64,000 nucleotides of DNA from Xanthomonas cannabis pv. cannabis (GTDB lineage: Bacteria; Pseudomonadota; Gammaproteobacteria; Xanthomonadales; Xanthomonadaceae), in the NCBI RefSeq assembly GCF_000802365.1, contig NZ_JSZE01000014.1, positions 1 to 64,000 of the forward strand, written 5' to 3'. A model generated the notes under the pieces. That model ran no database searches. It was not told the DNA's origin and saw nothing but the letters and a program-made list of their open reading frames with translations. Position 1 is the stretch's first letter; each line of letters starts with the position of its first letter. Both the position numbers and the translations under genes were made by a program. Below are positions 27,940-36,865 of this stretch, piece after piece.

Positions 27940-29241
27940 GTGACCGACGCCACCACATTGCTCCCCGCCACTCCCCCCGGCCCGGTGGTGATCGCCTACA
28001 GCGGCGGCATGGATTCGGCGGTCTTGCTGCACGCGCTGGCTGCGATTCCGGCCTACCGTGCGCGCGGCCTGCGGGCGCTGCACGTGCACCACGGCCTGCA
28101 TGCCGACGCCGATGCCTGGGCGCTGCATTGCCGGCACACCTGCGCGGCGCTGCAGGTGCCGCTGCGCATCGTGCAGGTGCAGGTCGCGCGCGACAGCGGG
28201 CTGGGCCTGGAGGCGGCCGCGCGCCAGGCCCGCCATGCCGCCTTTGCCGAAAGCCTTGCGCCCGGCGAATGGTTGGCACTGGCCCACCACCGCGACGACC
28301 AGGCCGAGACCTTCCTGCTGCGCGCACTGCGCGCCTCCGGCCCGGATGGATTGGGTGCCATGCGCGCGCAGCGGCGCTTTGCCGACGGCATGGCGTGGCG
28401 CCCGTTGCTGACGCGGGCACGCGCCGACCTGCAGGCGTATGCACAGGTGCACCGGTTGCACTGGATCGAAGACCCGAGCAATGCAGATGCGCGCTACGAC
28501 CGCAATTTCCTGCGGACCCGGGTGCTGCCGTTGCTGCAGCAACGCTGGCCGCAGGCGGCCGACGCACTGGCGCGCAGCGCGCAGCTGAGTGCCGACGCCG
28601 GTGAGCTGCTGCTGCACGAGGACCTGAGACTGCTGCCTGATATGCAGACGGCCACGGGCGCCCTGGACCTGCAGCTGCTGCGCGCACAGCCCGCGGCACG
28701 CCGGCCGCGGTTGCTGCGCGCATGGGCAAGCGCAGCCGGCGCGCCACCGCTGCCCGCCCACGGCGTGGCAGCCCTTGAGCAGGAGATCGAGCACCACGCC
28801 GCCGACCGGCAGGCCTGTTTTGCGTGGCAGCAGGTCGAAGTGCGCCGCTGGCGGCACCGTCTCTACCTGCGCCGCCCGTCCGTCCCATGGCCGGCGCACT
28901 GGTCTGCGCCATGGGACGGCGCGCAGCCGCTCTGCCTGCCCGATGGCGCGCAGCTGCAGCTGCTGGGCGCGCCGGGGCTGCGCTTTGCGCAACCGCTGCT
29001 GGTGCGTGGCCGACACGGTGGCGAGCGCATCGTGCTGCCGCAGCGCGCGCATTCGCATCGGCTCAAGCATCTGCTGCAGGCCTCGGATCTGCCGCCGTGG
29101 GAGCGCGATCGCCTGCCGATCCTGTGGGCTGGCGACCAGGTCCTGGCCGCGGGCGATTGCATCGTCTCGGCCACGTTGAGCCACTGGTTGCAGGCCAATG
29201 CAGCGCGTCTGGTCTGGCGCGCGGACACCACGGCGAATTGA
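27940..29241 (+). CDS. tilS: tRNA(Ile)-lysidine synthetase
   Basis: A 433-residue TilS, which attaches lysine to C34 of the minor tRNA-Ile (CAU), changing decoding from AUG to AUA. The N-type ATP-pyrophosphatase P-loop SGGMDS lies at residues 21-26, followed by HVHHGL and [20 protein letters not shown], both family signatures. The C-terminal TilS substrate-specificity domain carries the conserved [11 protein letters not shown] and LKHLLQ...[11 protein letters not shown] segments. The start is a GTG at 27940, the first in-frame start giving a family-length N-terminus; about 50 codons of open frame upstream show no similarity. It is an essential single-copy gene, with xseB and ispA following on the same strand after 31 bases. 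Confidence 0.95.
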   Translation: MTDATTLLPATPPGPVVIAYSGGMDSAVLLHALAAIPAYRARGLRALHVHHGLHADADAWALHCRHTCAALQVPLRIVQVQVARDSGLGLEAAARQARHAAFAESLAPGEWLALAHHRDDQAETFLLRALRASGPDGLGAMRAQRRFADGMAWRPLLTRARADLQAYAQVHRLHWIEDPSNADARYDRNFLRTRVLPLLQQRWPQAADALARSAQLSADAGELLLHEDLRLLPDMQTATGALDLQLLRAQPAARRPRLLRAWASAAGAPPLPAHGVAALEQEIEHHAADRQACFAWQQVEVRRWRHRLYLRRPSVPWPAHWSAPWDGAQPLCLPDGAQLQLLGAPGLRFAQPLLVRGRHGGERIVLPQRAHSHRLKHLLQASDLPPWERDRLPILWAGDQVLAAGDCIVSATLSHWLQANAARLVWRADTTAN

Positions 29242-29272
29242 CCCGCCTGCGCGCGCGCCGCACACTTTAGCG

Positions 29273-29536
29273 ATGGCCAAGAAGTCCTTGAACGAAACAT
29301 CCCCGGTTGCCCGCTTCGAACAGTCGCTGGAAGAACTCGAGCAACTGGTGCAGAAAATGGAAGTCGGCGACCTGAGCCTGGAGCAATCGCTCACCGCCTA
29401 CGAACGTGGCATCGGCTTGTACCGCGATTGCCAGCAGGCGCTGGAACAGGCCGAACTGCGCGTGCGATTGCTGACCGACCCCGCCCGCCCCGAGCTTGCC
29501 GAAGCGTTCGAGCCGCCGTCGCTGGACGGCGGCTGA
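29273..29536 (+). CDS. xseB: Exodeoxyribonuclease VII small subunit
   Basis: An 87-residue XseB protein, the small helical subunit that binds several copies to XseA to make ExoVII, a nuclease digesting single-stranded DNA from both ends. The core [43 protein letters not shown] is the family signature, here across residues 15-57, and predicts a two-helix hairpin. The start is the ATG at 29273. Its stop codon is one base before the ispA start, the conserved xseB-ispA coupling of gammaproteobacteria. The C-terminal FEPPSLDGG is variable. The partner xseA is not in the window. Confidence 0.95.
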   Translation: MAKKSLNETSPVARFEQSLEELEQLVQKMEVGDLSLEQSLTAYERGIGLYRDCQQALEQAELRVRLLTDPARPELAEAFEPPSLDGG

Positions 29537-29537
29537 G

Positions 29538-30413
29538 GTGAGTTCCGCGCTGTTCGAACACTGGATCGCCCGTACCGAACGCAGCCTCGAAGCCGGCCTG
29601 CCGGATGCCGCACTGGCGCCGCAGCGGCTGCACGCCGCGATGCGGCACGCCGTGCTCGGCGGCGGCAAACGCATGCGCCCGCTGCTGGTGTATGCCAGCG
29701 GCGCATTGTTCGGCGCCGAGGAAGACCTGCTGGACACACCGGCGGTGGCCGTGGAGCTGATCCACGCCTACTCGCTGGTGCACGACGACCTGCCGGCGAT
29801 GGACGACGACGCGTTGCGCCGCGGCCAGCCCACCGTGCATATCGCCTTCGACGAAGCAACCGCCATCCTGGCCGGCGATGCATTGCAGACCCGCGCCTTC
29901 GAGCTGCTGGCCGCCGCACCTGTCAGTGCCGAGCTGCGTGTGGGCTGGCTGCAGAGCCTGTCCACTGCTGCCGGTGCTGCCGGCATGTGCGGGGGCCAGG
30001 CACTGGATATCGATGCCACCGGCCAGCTGCAATCGCTGCACGCCTTGCAGCGCATGCATGCGCTCAAGACCGGTGCCCTGATCCGCGCGGCGGTGCGCAT
30101 GGGCGCACTGGCCGGCAATGCCGGCGCGGCCGACCAGCAGCGCGTGGACGACTTTGCCGACGCACTGGGCCTGGCCTTCCAGGTCCGCGATGACATCCTG
30201 GATGTGGAATCGAGCTCGGCGCAGCTGGGCAAGACCGCCGGCAAGGACGCCGCACAGTCCAAGTCCACCTACCCTGCCTTGCTTGGCATGGACGGCGCCA
30301 AGTCCAAATTGGCGGAGCTGGCGACGCGCATGCACGACATCCTGCAGCCCTATGGCCAGCCGGGCGACACCCTGGCCAGCCTGGGCCGGTTCGCGGTAGA
30401 CCGCGCGCACTGA
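29538..30413 (+). CDS. ispA: Farnesyl diphosphate synthase
   Basis: A 291-residue trans-prenyltransferase that adds two IPP units to DMAPP to make farnesyl diphosphate for quinone, undecaprenyl phosphate and hopanoid synthesis. The first aspartate-rich motif DDLPAMD sits at 83-89 and the second DDILD at 218-222. GGKRMRPLL and the chain-length region IHAYSLVHDD are typical of bacterial IspA. The GTG start at 29538 follows the xseB stop by one base; an upstream ATG in the same frame would overlap xseB and is rejected. In many gammaproteobacteria dxs follows directly; here the next 719 bases are non-coding. Confidence 0.95.
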   Translation: MSSALFEHWIARTERSLEAGLPDAALAPQRLHAAMRHAVLGGGKRMRPLLVYASGALFGAEEDLLDTPAVAVELIHAYSLVHDDLPAMDDDALRRGQPTVHIAFDEATAILAGDALQTRAFELLAAAPVSAELRVGWLQSLSTAAGAAGMCGGQALDIDATGQLQSLHALQRMHALKTGALIRAAVRMGALAGNAGAADQQRVDDFADALGLAFQVRDDILDVESSSAQLGKTAGKDAAQSKSTYPALLGMDGAKSKLAELATRMHDILQPYGQPGDTLASLGRFAVDRAH

Positions 30414-31132
30414 ATCACCTCGCCACGGCCACTATCGTCAGCCAGGCGACGGTGGTGCCCGACCACACTCCTCCATTGGACAGTTGTGCTCGGCCGGGAG
30501 AGACGGTGCGCCGAAAGCGCTGCTCGTTCACTGCGTTACCGACAGACGCAGAGCACCGCTGCGCTGGCGCCACGAGCCAGCGCTGGCGCATACAAGCGGG
30601 TCAACGCACGCAGGGGCTGCCCGGTGCATCGGCACGGCGCGACCCGACGCCGGTGGCTGCGACATGGCCGGCCGACCTGCTCGCGGTTGCCGTCGAGCAT
30701 CGCAGTGACGCTTGAGTGCACTCCAACACGGCGCCAAAGCGGGCGGCCCACCACGCACGTCGCCGACTTCCGGCATCCCGCTGGCAGCCGTTCTGATCGG
30801 CCCCCACTGACGAAGGCGACCCAATCTGCGCACTCCGTGCGCCAGCGCACGGTTGCAGCCGTGAGGGCGATCGGGCGACCGGAGAAGAAGGTCACAAAAT
30901 GAAACTTTCATCACCGAGGTTTGTGTCAGCCGCTGACACACGCCCGGCGTCAAGAAACGACGGGCATCATACTTTATTCCTGAATTATCGACATCGGCAG
31001 TGACTTTCTCGGACTTCTGGATTATCTGTCATCAGAAATATCGTTAATTGAACGACTTGTCGCGCCCGCTCGCGCTACCTAGGTTTGGCTGGCCCGCACT
31101 CGCAGGCATCCCCCGACCAAGGAGAGTCACTG
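30414..31132. other. Long non-coding gap with candidate regulatory DNA
   Basis: A 719-base stretch, the longest gene-free gap here. Short open frames (for example 30486-30902) look compositionally random. From about 30890 on it becomes markedly AT-richer, with a 19-base perfect palindrome at 30922-30940 and AT-rich segments around 30966-31050. The right half probably holds the promoter of the M35 peptidase. Nothing in the left half explains its length; a small RNA cannot be excluded. Confidence 0.45.
30922..30940. promoter_or_regulatory. Perfect palindrome TGTGTCAGC-C-GCTGACACA
   Basis: Nine-base inverted repeat with one central base, about 190 bases before the M35 peptidase start and in the AT-rich end of a long gap. 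It is not followed by a T-run, so it is more like an operator for a dimeric regulator than a terminator. It is not a CRP site (spacing and half-sites differ). Confidence 0.35.
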
Positions 31133-32230
31133 GTGAAAAATGTTTTTCTCGCATCGTTTGCAGCAGGCACGCTCGCCGTTGTCGGTGTGCTCGGTTCGGC
31201 GCAGGCGCAGTCCGTGCGCGGCCCGGTTCCGTTGACAATCGAACTGTCGCCAGTGGCCGATCAGGCTGGCCGTCATCAAGGCAAGATCGCCGTCACCGTC
31301 ACCAACAACGGCAGCCAGATCGCACGCGTGCCGACCTATCAGCTGCCGCTGAAGTCGCTGGACAACGGCATTCTGGAAGTGAGCCGCGATGGCACGCCAG
31401 TGGACTACACCGGGCGCCTGGTCAAGCGCGGCCTGCCTAAGGCGGCCGACTTCACCATCCTGCAGCCGGGCCAGAGCGTGAAAGGTGAGGTCGATCTGGC
31501 CGGCGCCTACGACCTGTCCACCAGCGGCCACTACACCATCCAGGTGCGCTCCACCCTGCAGTACGCCTCGCTGTCCGACGGCAGCCTGATGAAAGCCGCC
31601 AACGGCCTGCCCGCGGTGGCCACCAGCAGCCCGCTGACCGTGTGGCTGGACGGCGCACGCCGCGGCGTGCAGCGCCAGCTCGCAGTCGGCCCGACCGCCG
31701 TGGTCAACGGCATCAACTACCTCAACTGCAGCACCACCCGCACCAACCAGGCCGCCAGTGCCGTCACTGCCGCGCGCAACTACTCGCAAAACGCGCGCAA
31801 CTACCTCAATGCGGGCAGCACTGGCGCGCGTTACACCACCTGGTTCGGCGCCTATAACGCCTCGCGCTACAGCCGGGTCAGCTCCAACTTCGTCAACATC
31901 GACAACGCGCTGGACCAGAACAACCGCCAGCTGACGATCAATTGCAGCTGCGAAGCGGATCTGGCGGACGCCTTCGCCTACGTCTATCCGAACCAGCCGT
32001 ACGAGATCCATGTCTGCAACGCGTTCTGGAGCGCGTCTACCACCGGCACCGACTCCAAGGCGGGCACGCTGGTGCACGAGACCAGCCACTTCACCGTGGT
32101 GGCCGGTACCCAGGACCGCGTCTACGGTCAGTCCGGCGCGCGCAGCCTGGCCCAAAGCAACCCGGCCCAGGCCATCACCAATGCCGACAGCCACGAGTAC
32201 TTTGCCGAGAACACCCCGGCGCAGAACTGA
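31133..32230 (+). CDS. M35 family (aspzincin) metallopeptidase
   Basis: A 365-residue secreted endopeptidase of the deuterolysin/peptidyl-Lys metalloendopeptidase type. The GTG start at 31133 has GGAGAG about six bases upstream and begins a signal peptide (about 1-26, ending GSAQAQ). Residues about 30-180 form an all-beta domain, and the C-terminal 170 residues are the catalytic domain. The zinc site is HETSH (His315, Glu316, His319), with the aspzincin GTxDxxYG motif as GTQDRVYG giving Asp328. A late ITNADSHEYFAENTP matches the family. Several Cys in NCSTT, NCSCEA and HVCNAFW may pair. It stands alone with its own terminator, convergent to the DUF4870 gene. In a plant-associated bacterium a secreted M35 could degrade host or nutrient protein, which is inference. 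Confidence 0.92.
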   Translation: MKNVFLASFAAGTLAVVGVLGSAQAQSVRGPVPLTIELSPVADQAGRHQGKIAVTVTNNGSQIARVPTYQLPLKSLDNGILEVSRDGTPVDYTGRLVKRGLPKAADFTILQPGQSVKGEVDLAGAYDLSTSGHYTIQVRSTLQYASLSDGSLMKAANGLPAVATSSPLTVWLDGARRGVQRQLAVGPTAVVNGINYLNCSTTRTNQAASAVTAARNYSQNARNYLNAGSTGARYTTWFGAYNASRYSRVSSNFVNIDNALDQNNRQLTINCSCEADLADAFAYVYPNQPYEIHVCNAFWSASTTGTDSKAGTLVHETSHFTVVAGTQDRVYGQSGARSLAQSNPAQAITNADSHEYFAENTPAQN

Positions 32231-32252
32231 TCGCGCCATCGCCTGAAACGAC

Positions 32253-32280
32253 AAAGGCCCGGCAGCGATGCCGGGCCTTT
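32253..32280. terminator. Bidirectional terminator between M35 and DUF4870 genes
   Basis: Twelve-base stem AAAGGCCCGGCA / TGCCGGGCCTTT with loop GCGA, about 22 bases after the M35 stop and 20 bases after the convergent DUF4870 stop. The A-run on one side and T-run on the other allow it to work in both directions. Confidence 0.85.
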
Positions 32281-32299
32281 GCTGTTCGCACCGCGCCGA

Positions 32300-32689
32300 T
32301 TACTTGATCAGGCGCAGCGCGAACGGGTAACGGTAATGCTCACCGTTGTTGGCCTTGACTGCGGCCAGGATGCAGAACACCAGGTTGGCCACCCAGACCA
32401 GCGTCGGCACGAAGAACAGGATGCCGAATGAGACGATGGTCAGGATCACCGCCAGGACATAGGCAATGATCACGGTGATCTGGAAATTCAGCGCTTCCTT
32501 GGCCTGATCGGTGGCGAACGGCTTGGACGGGCTGGCGTCCTTGCTGATCAGCCAGATCACCAACGCACCGATGAAGGACGTCAGGATGCCGAGCAGATGC
32601 GCAGCCAGCGCCAGGGTGCGTTCTTCGGACGGCGTGCTGGTGCCGATCGGCGGCGGTGGCGGTGCGGTGTGGGTGTCGAATTCGCTCAT
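32300..32689 (-). CDS. DUF4870 small membrane protein
   Basis: A 129-residue protein with a short Pro-rich N-terminus (PPPPP at about 10-14) and the DUF4870 (Tic20-like) four-helix membrane part. The signature ALAAHLLGILTSFIGALVIWLI is followed by a short loop with SKPFATDQAKEALNFQ, and two more hydrophobic helices follow. The QAKEALNFQ segment is the hallmark of this family. Function unknown. It is a single gene, convergent to the M35 peptidase with a shared terminator. ATG at 32689. Confidence 0.9.
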   Translation of the reverse strand: MSEFDTHTAPPPPPIGTSTPSEERTLALAAHLLGILTSFIGALVIWLISKDASPSKPFATDQAKEALNFQITVIIAYVLAVILTIVSFGILFFVPTLVWVANLVFCILAAVKANNGEHYRYPFALRLIK

Positions 32690-32916
32690 ATGTCTCCCCG
32701 AACATGATTGTGGTGCGGCGGACTATAACAACGATTCAGCCAGCCACCAGTGCGGGAAGACATGGTCTCTCACGGCAGCCAGGTCCGGTCCGTGCAGCGC
32801 GCACCACCCGAACCCGACGTCCCCACTCACCACTTGCGAGACCGGCGCCTGCATGATTCATGCGTCACTGCGCCCGAGCGCAGGCGGCGCAGTGACCCAA
32901 CGGAGGAACGCCTAGC

Positions 32917-34284
32917 TTAGCTATCGCCCGCCACGGTCATACGGTTGATCAGCACCGAGCCGATCTTGACGTGCGAGCGCGGGTCGACATCGCTACCCAC
33001 CGCTTCGATACCGGCGAACATCTCGCGCAGGTTGCCGGCAATGGTGAGCCCGTCCACCGGATAGGCGATGGCGCCGTTCTCGATCCAGAAGCCGCCGGCG
33101 CCGCGCGAGTAATCGCCGGTCACCGGATTGACGCCGTTGCCCATCAGCTCGGTCACCAGCAGCCCGCGCGACATGCCGCCGATCAGCGAGGCCAGATCGC
33201 CGGCGTTGGCGCTGACCTGCAGGTTGTGCACGCCGCCAGCGTTGGCGGTAGTCTGCAGACCCAGCTTGCGGGCCGAATAGCTGCCCAGCACGTAGCGCTG
33301 CAGCACACCGTCGGTGATCAGCGCCGACTGCCGCGTGGCCACGCCTTCGCCATCGAACGCGGCCGAACGCAGCCCGCGGCGCAGATGTGGCAGCTCTTCG
33401 ATGTTGAACCAGTCCGGGAACAGCCTGGTGCCGACGCTGTCGAGCAGGAAGCTGGCGCGGCGATACAGCGCGCCGCCGGACACTGCACCGAGCAGATGGC
33501 CGACCAGCGGACGCGCCACCTCCGGCGCAAACAGCACCGGCAACTGCCCGGTGGGCAGGGAGCGCGGCTGCAGACGCGCCAGGGTGCGCTCGGCAGCGTG
33601 GCGGCCAATGGCCTCCGGCGCTTCGAGGTCCTCGCGCGCCAGGGCACTGCTGTACCAGCCGTCGCGCTGCATGCCGTCGCCCTGCCCGGCAATCAACGCG
33701 CAGCTGATCGAATGATGGGTGCCGCGTTCGCGGCCGATGAACCCATGCGAGTTGGCGTAGACCGACAGGCTGAGCCCGGTGCTGGCCGAGGCGCCGTCGG
33801 AATTGCTGATGCGCGCGTCCGCGTCGCGTCCGGCGCTTTCGCAGGCCAGGGCCAGATCCACCGCAGTGTCGGCATCCAGCGCCCACGGGTGCCAGCTGTC
33901 TAGGTCAGGGAACTCGCGCGCCATCAGCTCCGGATCGGCCAGGCCGGCGGCCACGTCGTCTTCGGTGTAGCGCGCGATGGCACAGGCCTGCGCGACGGTG
34001 GCTTCCAGGCTGGACTCCTGCAGGTCGGCGGTGCTGGCACTGCCCTTGCGCTTGCCGAAGTAGACGGTCACTGCAATGCCGCGGTCGCGGGTGGATTCGA
34101 CCGTTTCCACCTCGCCCAGGCGTACGTTGACGTCCAGGCCGCGCTCTTCGCTACAGCTCACTTCGGCCTGGGTGGCGCCGGCTGCACGGGCGCGCTCGAG
34201 CAGGCGCTGCGAGATATCGGTCAATGCGTCCAGACGCTGCAAGCTGTCGTCGGCGACACGGGTTTCGGAGGAGAGTGCGTTCAA
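32917..34284 (-). CDS. pmbA: Metalloprotease subunit PmbA/TldE
   Basis: A 455-residue PmbA (TldE) protein. With TldD it forms a heterodimeric peptidase that processes microcin B17 precursor in E. coli, degrades CcdA, and in various bacteria matures ribosomally made modified peptides. Family segments include GLSLSVYANSHGFIGRERG, the long C-terminal GGMSRGLLVTELMGNGVNPVTGDYSRGAGGF-type region and DGLTIAGNLREMFAGI. As usual for TldE it lacks the HExxxH of TldD. A TTG start at 34284 with AAGGAT upstream fits the family N-terminus (NALSSETRV); a longer frame to 34329 would begin inside a tandem repeat and is rejected. TldD lies nearby on the same strand, beyond darP. Confidence 0.93.
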   Translation of the reverse strand: MNALSSETRVADDSLQRLDALTDISQRLLERARAAGATQAEVSCSEERGLDVNVRLGEVETVESTRDRGIAVTVYFGKRKGSASTADLQESSLEATVAQACAIARYTEDDVAAGLADPELMAREFPDLDSWHPWALDADTAVDLALACESAGRDADARISNSDGASASTGLSLSVYANSHGFIGRERGTHHSISCALIAGQGDGMQRDGWYSSALAREDLEAPEAIGRHAAERTLARLQPRSLPTGQLPVLFAPEVARPLVGHLLGAVSGGALYRRASFLLDSVGTRLFPDWFNIEELPHLRRGLRSAAFDGEGVATRQSALITDGVLQRYVLGSYSARKLGLQTTANAGGVHNLQVSANAGDLASLIGGMSRGLLVTELMGNGVNPVTGDYSRGAGGFWIENGAIAYPVDGLTIAGNLREMFAGIEAVGSDVDPRSHVKIGSVLINRMTVAGDS

Positions 34285-34296
34285 TGCTTTATCCTT

Positions 34297-34457
34297 TGGA
34301 TGCGGATCCGTCCGCGAAAGCCCGACCATCCATGGTCGGACTGTCTGAATTTGGATGCGGATCCGTCCGCGAAAGCTCGGCCATCCGTGGCCGGAGTGTC
34401 TGAATTTGGTGCGGAGTCTTCCGCCGGAGTCCGGCCGTTCGTGGCCGGAAAGTCAAC
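34297..34457. repeat. 55-bp tandem repeat, three units, with covarying hairpins
   Basis: Three head-to-tail units begin with TGCGGA at about 34301, 34356 and 34410. Units 1 and 2 are close to identical; unit 3 is more diverged and shortened. Each contains an inverted repeat: CCGACCA/TGGTCGG in unit 1, CGGCCA/TGGCCG in unit 2, CCGGCC/GGCCGG in unit 3. Paired positions change together, so the stem is kept. It fills the divergent gap between pmbA and darP. The period is not a multiple of three. Confidence 0.85.
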
Positions 34458-34483
34458 TAACCAAGTTTCGGGATGTAGTGGCA

Positions 34484-35065
34484 ATGCGCGGACGTGATGA
34501 AGAGACCGGTGAATTTCGCGGCGCCAGCCGCAGCCAGCAGCGGCGCGAGGCGCTGGAAATCTTCGACCTGGGCGAAAAGCTGGTGGCGCTGACCCCGGCG
34601 CAGCTGGCCAAGCTGCCGGTGCCCGAGTCGCTGATCCCGCATATCGAAGAGAGCAAGCGCATCACCTCACACATCGCCCACAAGCGACAGCTGGCGTTTC
34701 TGGCCAAGCACATGCGCCGCGAGGACGACGAAACCCTGGCCGCGATCCGCGATGCGTTGGACGCCAACAGCGACACCGCGCGCCGCGAGGTGGCCGCGAT
34801 CCACCGGGTCGAGCGTTGGCGCGAGCGCCTGCTCGCCGAAGGCGACGTCGCGCTGGCCGAACTGCTGGAAGCCTACCCGGCCGCCGACCGCCAGCAGCTG
34901 CGCCAGCTGGTGCGCAACGCGATCCACGAACGCGCCAAGAACAAACCCCCGCGCGCGTACCGCGAACTGTTCCAGGTGCTGCGCGAGCTGTCTCAAGAGC
35001 AGGGATTGGAGAGTGGGGATTCGGGATTGGACGACGACGAATCGGCGTCGGAAGGTGACGAATAA
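34484..35065 (+). CDS. darP: Ribosome maturation protein DarP (YjgA, DUF615)
   Basis: A 193-residue DUF615 protein. In E. coli, YjgA/DarP binds late 50S ribosome precursors and helps their maturation. The family core is clear: [54 protein letters not shown] and an [31 protein letters not shown]-terminal segment. The start is the ATG at 34484, after the tandem-repeat array. The last 20 or so residues ([14 protein letters not shown] and on) are encoded by GGATTCGGGATTGG-like DNA of the same heptad repeat that fills the following gap. The tail thus seems to have grown by repeat read-through. pmbA is divergent, as in other gammaproteobacteria where darP and pmbA are neighbours. Confidence 0.93.
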   Translation: MRGRDEETGEFRGASRSQQRREALEIFDLGEKLVALTPAQLAKLPVPESLIPHIEESKRITSHIAHKRQLAFLAKHMRREDDETLAAIRDALDANSDTARREVAAIHRVERWRERLLAEGDVALAELLEAYPAADRQQLRQLVRNAIHERAKNKPPRAYRELFQVLRELSQEQGLESGDSGLDDDESASEGDE

Positions 35066-35109
35066 GGATCTGCCCGATCCATCAATCGAGGCAACGGCCA
35101 TCCCGGCCG

Positions 35110-35321
35110 TTGCCACTCCCAAATCCCGACTCCCGATTCCCGTCTGCTGAACCGGAAAACCGCAAACGCCCGACGCACTGCTCTGCGCTCCTGCCGTTAC
35201 GAATCCCGATTCCCGATTCCCGAATCCCGTCTGCTGAACCGGCAAACCGCAAACGCCCGACGCCCCGCTCTGCGCTCCTGCCGTTGCGAATCCCGAATCC
35301 CGATTCCCGAATCCCCGCATC
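35110..35321. repeat. 87-88-bp tandem repeat with CCCGATT heptads
   Basis: Two full units and a partial third. Each pairs a heptad run (AATCCCGATTCCCG) with a constant block starting CGTCTGCTGAACCGG at 35141 and again at 35229, followed by CGCAAACGCCCGACGC and CTCTGCGCTCCTGCCGTT. The third unit keeps only the heptads. It fills the gap between the convergent darP and tldD genes. The same heptads recur singly near 41665-41695, 41797-41820 and 59185-59216. Confidence 0.85.
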
Positions 35322-36767
35322 TCAGGCCTGCGTCCCGCCAACCGTGATGCCGTCGATCAATAGCGACGGCTGGCCGACACCCACCGGCACGCTCTGCCCG
35401 TCCTTGCCGCACACGCCCACGCCTTCGTCCAGCGCCAGATCATTGCCGATCATGCGCACCTTCTGCATGGTTTCCGGGCCGTTGCCGATCAGGGTGGCGC
35501 CCTTGACCGGCGCGGTGACCTTGCCGTCTTCGATCAGGTAGGCCTCGGTGGCCGAGAACACGTATTTGCCGCTGGTGATGTCGACCTGGCCGCCGCCGAA
35601 GTTCACCGCGTAGATGCCCTTCTTGACCGAGCGGATCATCTCTTCCGGGTCGTGCTGGCCGGCGCGCATGTAGGTATTGGTCATACGCGGCATGGTCAGG
35701 TGCGCGAACGATTCGCGGCGGCCATTGCCGGTGGGCGCCACTCCCATCAGGCGCGCGTTGTGGCTGTCCTGCATGTAGCCCACCAGCACGCCGTCTTCGA
35801 TCAGCGTGGTGCACTGGGTCGGCGTGCCTTCGTCGTCGATGTTGAGCGAGCCGCGGCGTCCGTCCAGCGTGCCGTCGTCGACGATGGTCACGCCCGGCGA
35901 CGCCACGCGCTCGCCGATGCGGCCGGCGTAGACGCTGGTGCCCTTGCGATTGAAATCGCCTTCCAGCCCGTGGCCCACCGCCTCGTGCAGCAGCACGCCG
36001 GGCCAGCCGGGGCCGAGCACCACCGGCATCACGCCGGCCGGCGCCGGTATCGCCTCCAGGTTGACCAGCGCCTGGCGCAGCGCTTCGCGCGCAAACCCTT
36101 CCGGGCGGCCCTCGGCAAACAGCTCGGCGTAGCCATACCGGCCACCGCCGCCGGAATAACCGGATTCGCGGCGGCCGCTGTGCTCGACGATGACCTGCAC
36201 GTTCAGGCGCACCAGCGGGCGCACGTCGGCGGCCAGCACGCCATCGCTGCGGGCGATCAACACCGTGTCCACGCCGCCGGACAGGCTCACCATCACCTGC
36301 TTGACGCGCGGGTCGGCGGCGCGCAGGTACTGGTCGATGCGGCGCAGCAGCTCTACCTTGGTGGCGCTGTCCATGTCGTCGATCGGATCGGTGGCCGGGT
36401 ACAACGCCCGGCCATTGCCACGCACCAGCGCGCGCGTGGACTGCGCGCCGCCGTCGCGCGAGATCGCACGGGCCGACTGCGCCGCTTCCAGCAAGGTCTC
36501 GCGCTGGATGTCGTCGGAATACGCAAACCCGGTCTTTTCGCCGGCAATGGCGCGCACGCCCACGCCCTGTTCGATGGAATGCGCACCGTCCTTGACGATG
36601 CCGTCTTCCACGCTCCAGCTCTCGCGCCGCGAATGCTGGAAATACAGATCGCCGAAGTCGATGCCCGGCCCCAGCAGGGCGCCGAAGGTGCGGTCAAGAT
36701 GGCCGGCATCCAGGCCGGAAGGAAGCAGCAGCCGGGTTTCGGCCAGAGTGAGTGCGTGATCGGTCAT
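35322..36767 (-). CDS. tldD: Metalloprotease TldD
   Basis: A 481-residue TldD, the catalytic half of the TldD/TldE peptidase. The zinc site is HEAVGH with His261 and His265, and the third ligand Cys453 in GVCGKDGQ; these agree within one residue with the E. coli His262, His266 and Cys454. Other family segments are [26 protein letters not shown] and [16 protein letters not shown]. The complex threads unfolded peptides into an internal chamber. Start ATG 36767. pmbA is 1 kb downstream on the same strand, with darP and two repeat arrays between. Both subunits are thus linked but not in one tight operon. No modified-peptide gene cluster that it might serve is visible. Confidence 0.95.
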   Translation of the reverse strand: MTDHALTLAETRLLLPSGLDAGHLDRTFGALLGPGIDFGDLYFQHSRRESWSVEDGIVKDGAHSIEQGVGVRAIAGEKTGFAYSDDIQRETLLEAAQSARAISRDGGAQSTRALVRGNGRALYPATDPIDDMDSATKVELLRRIDQYLRAADPRVKQVMVSLSGGVDTVLIARSDGVLAADVRPLVRLNVQVIVEHSGRRESGYSGGGGRYGYAELFAEGRPEGFAREALRQALVNLEAIPAPAGVMPVVLGPGWPGVLLHEAVGHGLEGDFNRKGTSVYAGRIGERVASPGVTIVDDGTLDGRRGSLNIDDEGTPTQCTTLIEDGVLVGYMQDSHNARLMGVAPTGNGRRESFAHLTMPRMTNTYMRAGQHDPEEMIRSVKKGIYAVNFGGGQVDITSGKYVFSATEAYLIEDGKVTAPVKGATLIGNGPETMQKVRMIGNDLALDEGVGVCGKDGQSVPVGVGQPSLLIDGITVGGTQA

Positions 36768-36865
36768 GCGGTCAGGATGGGGCCCGCGCGCCGGGGAGAC
36801 AAGTCGTTCGGCTGAACATGCGGCGCCGCTATCATCGCCGCCAGCTCGTTATCGATCGCCCGCGC

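Noticed and set aside
30486..30902. Candidate gene in the long gap before the M35 peptidase
   Set aside because: Arg/Ser-rich random composition, no ribosome-binding site and no domain.
34285..34329. Upstream start for pmbA
   Set aside because: The extra residues are encoded by the 55-bp tandem repeat. The TTG at 34284 has a ribosome-binding site and fits the family N-terminus.
35110..35321. CRISPR-like array
   Set aside because: Units are contiguous without unique spacers, 87-88 bases long, and no cas genes are near.
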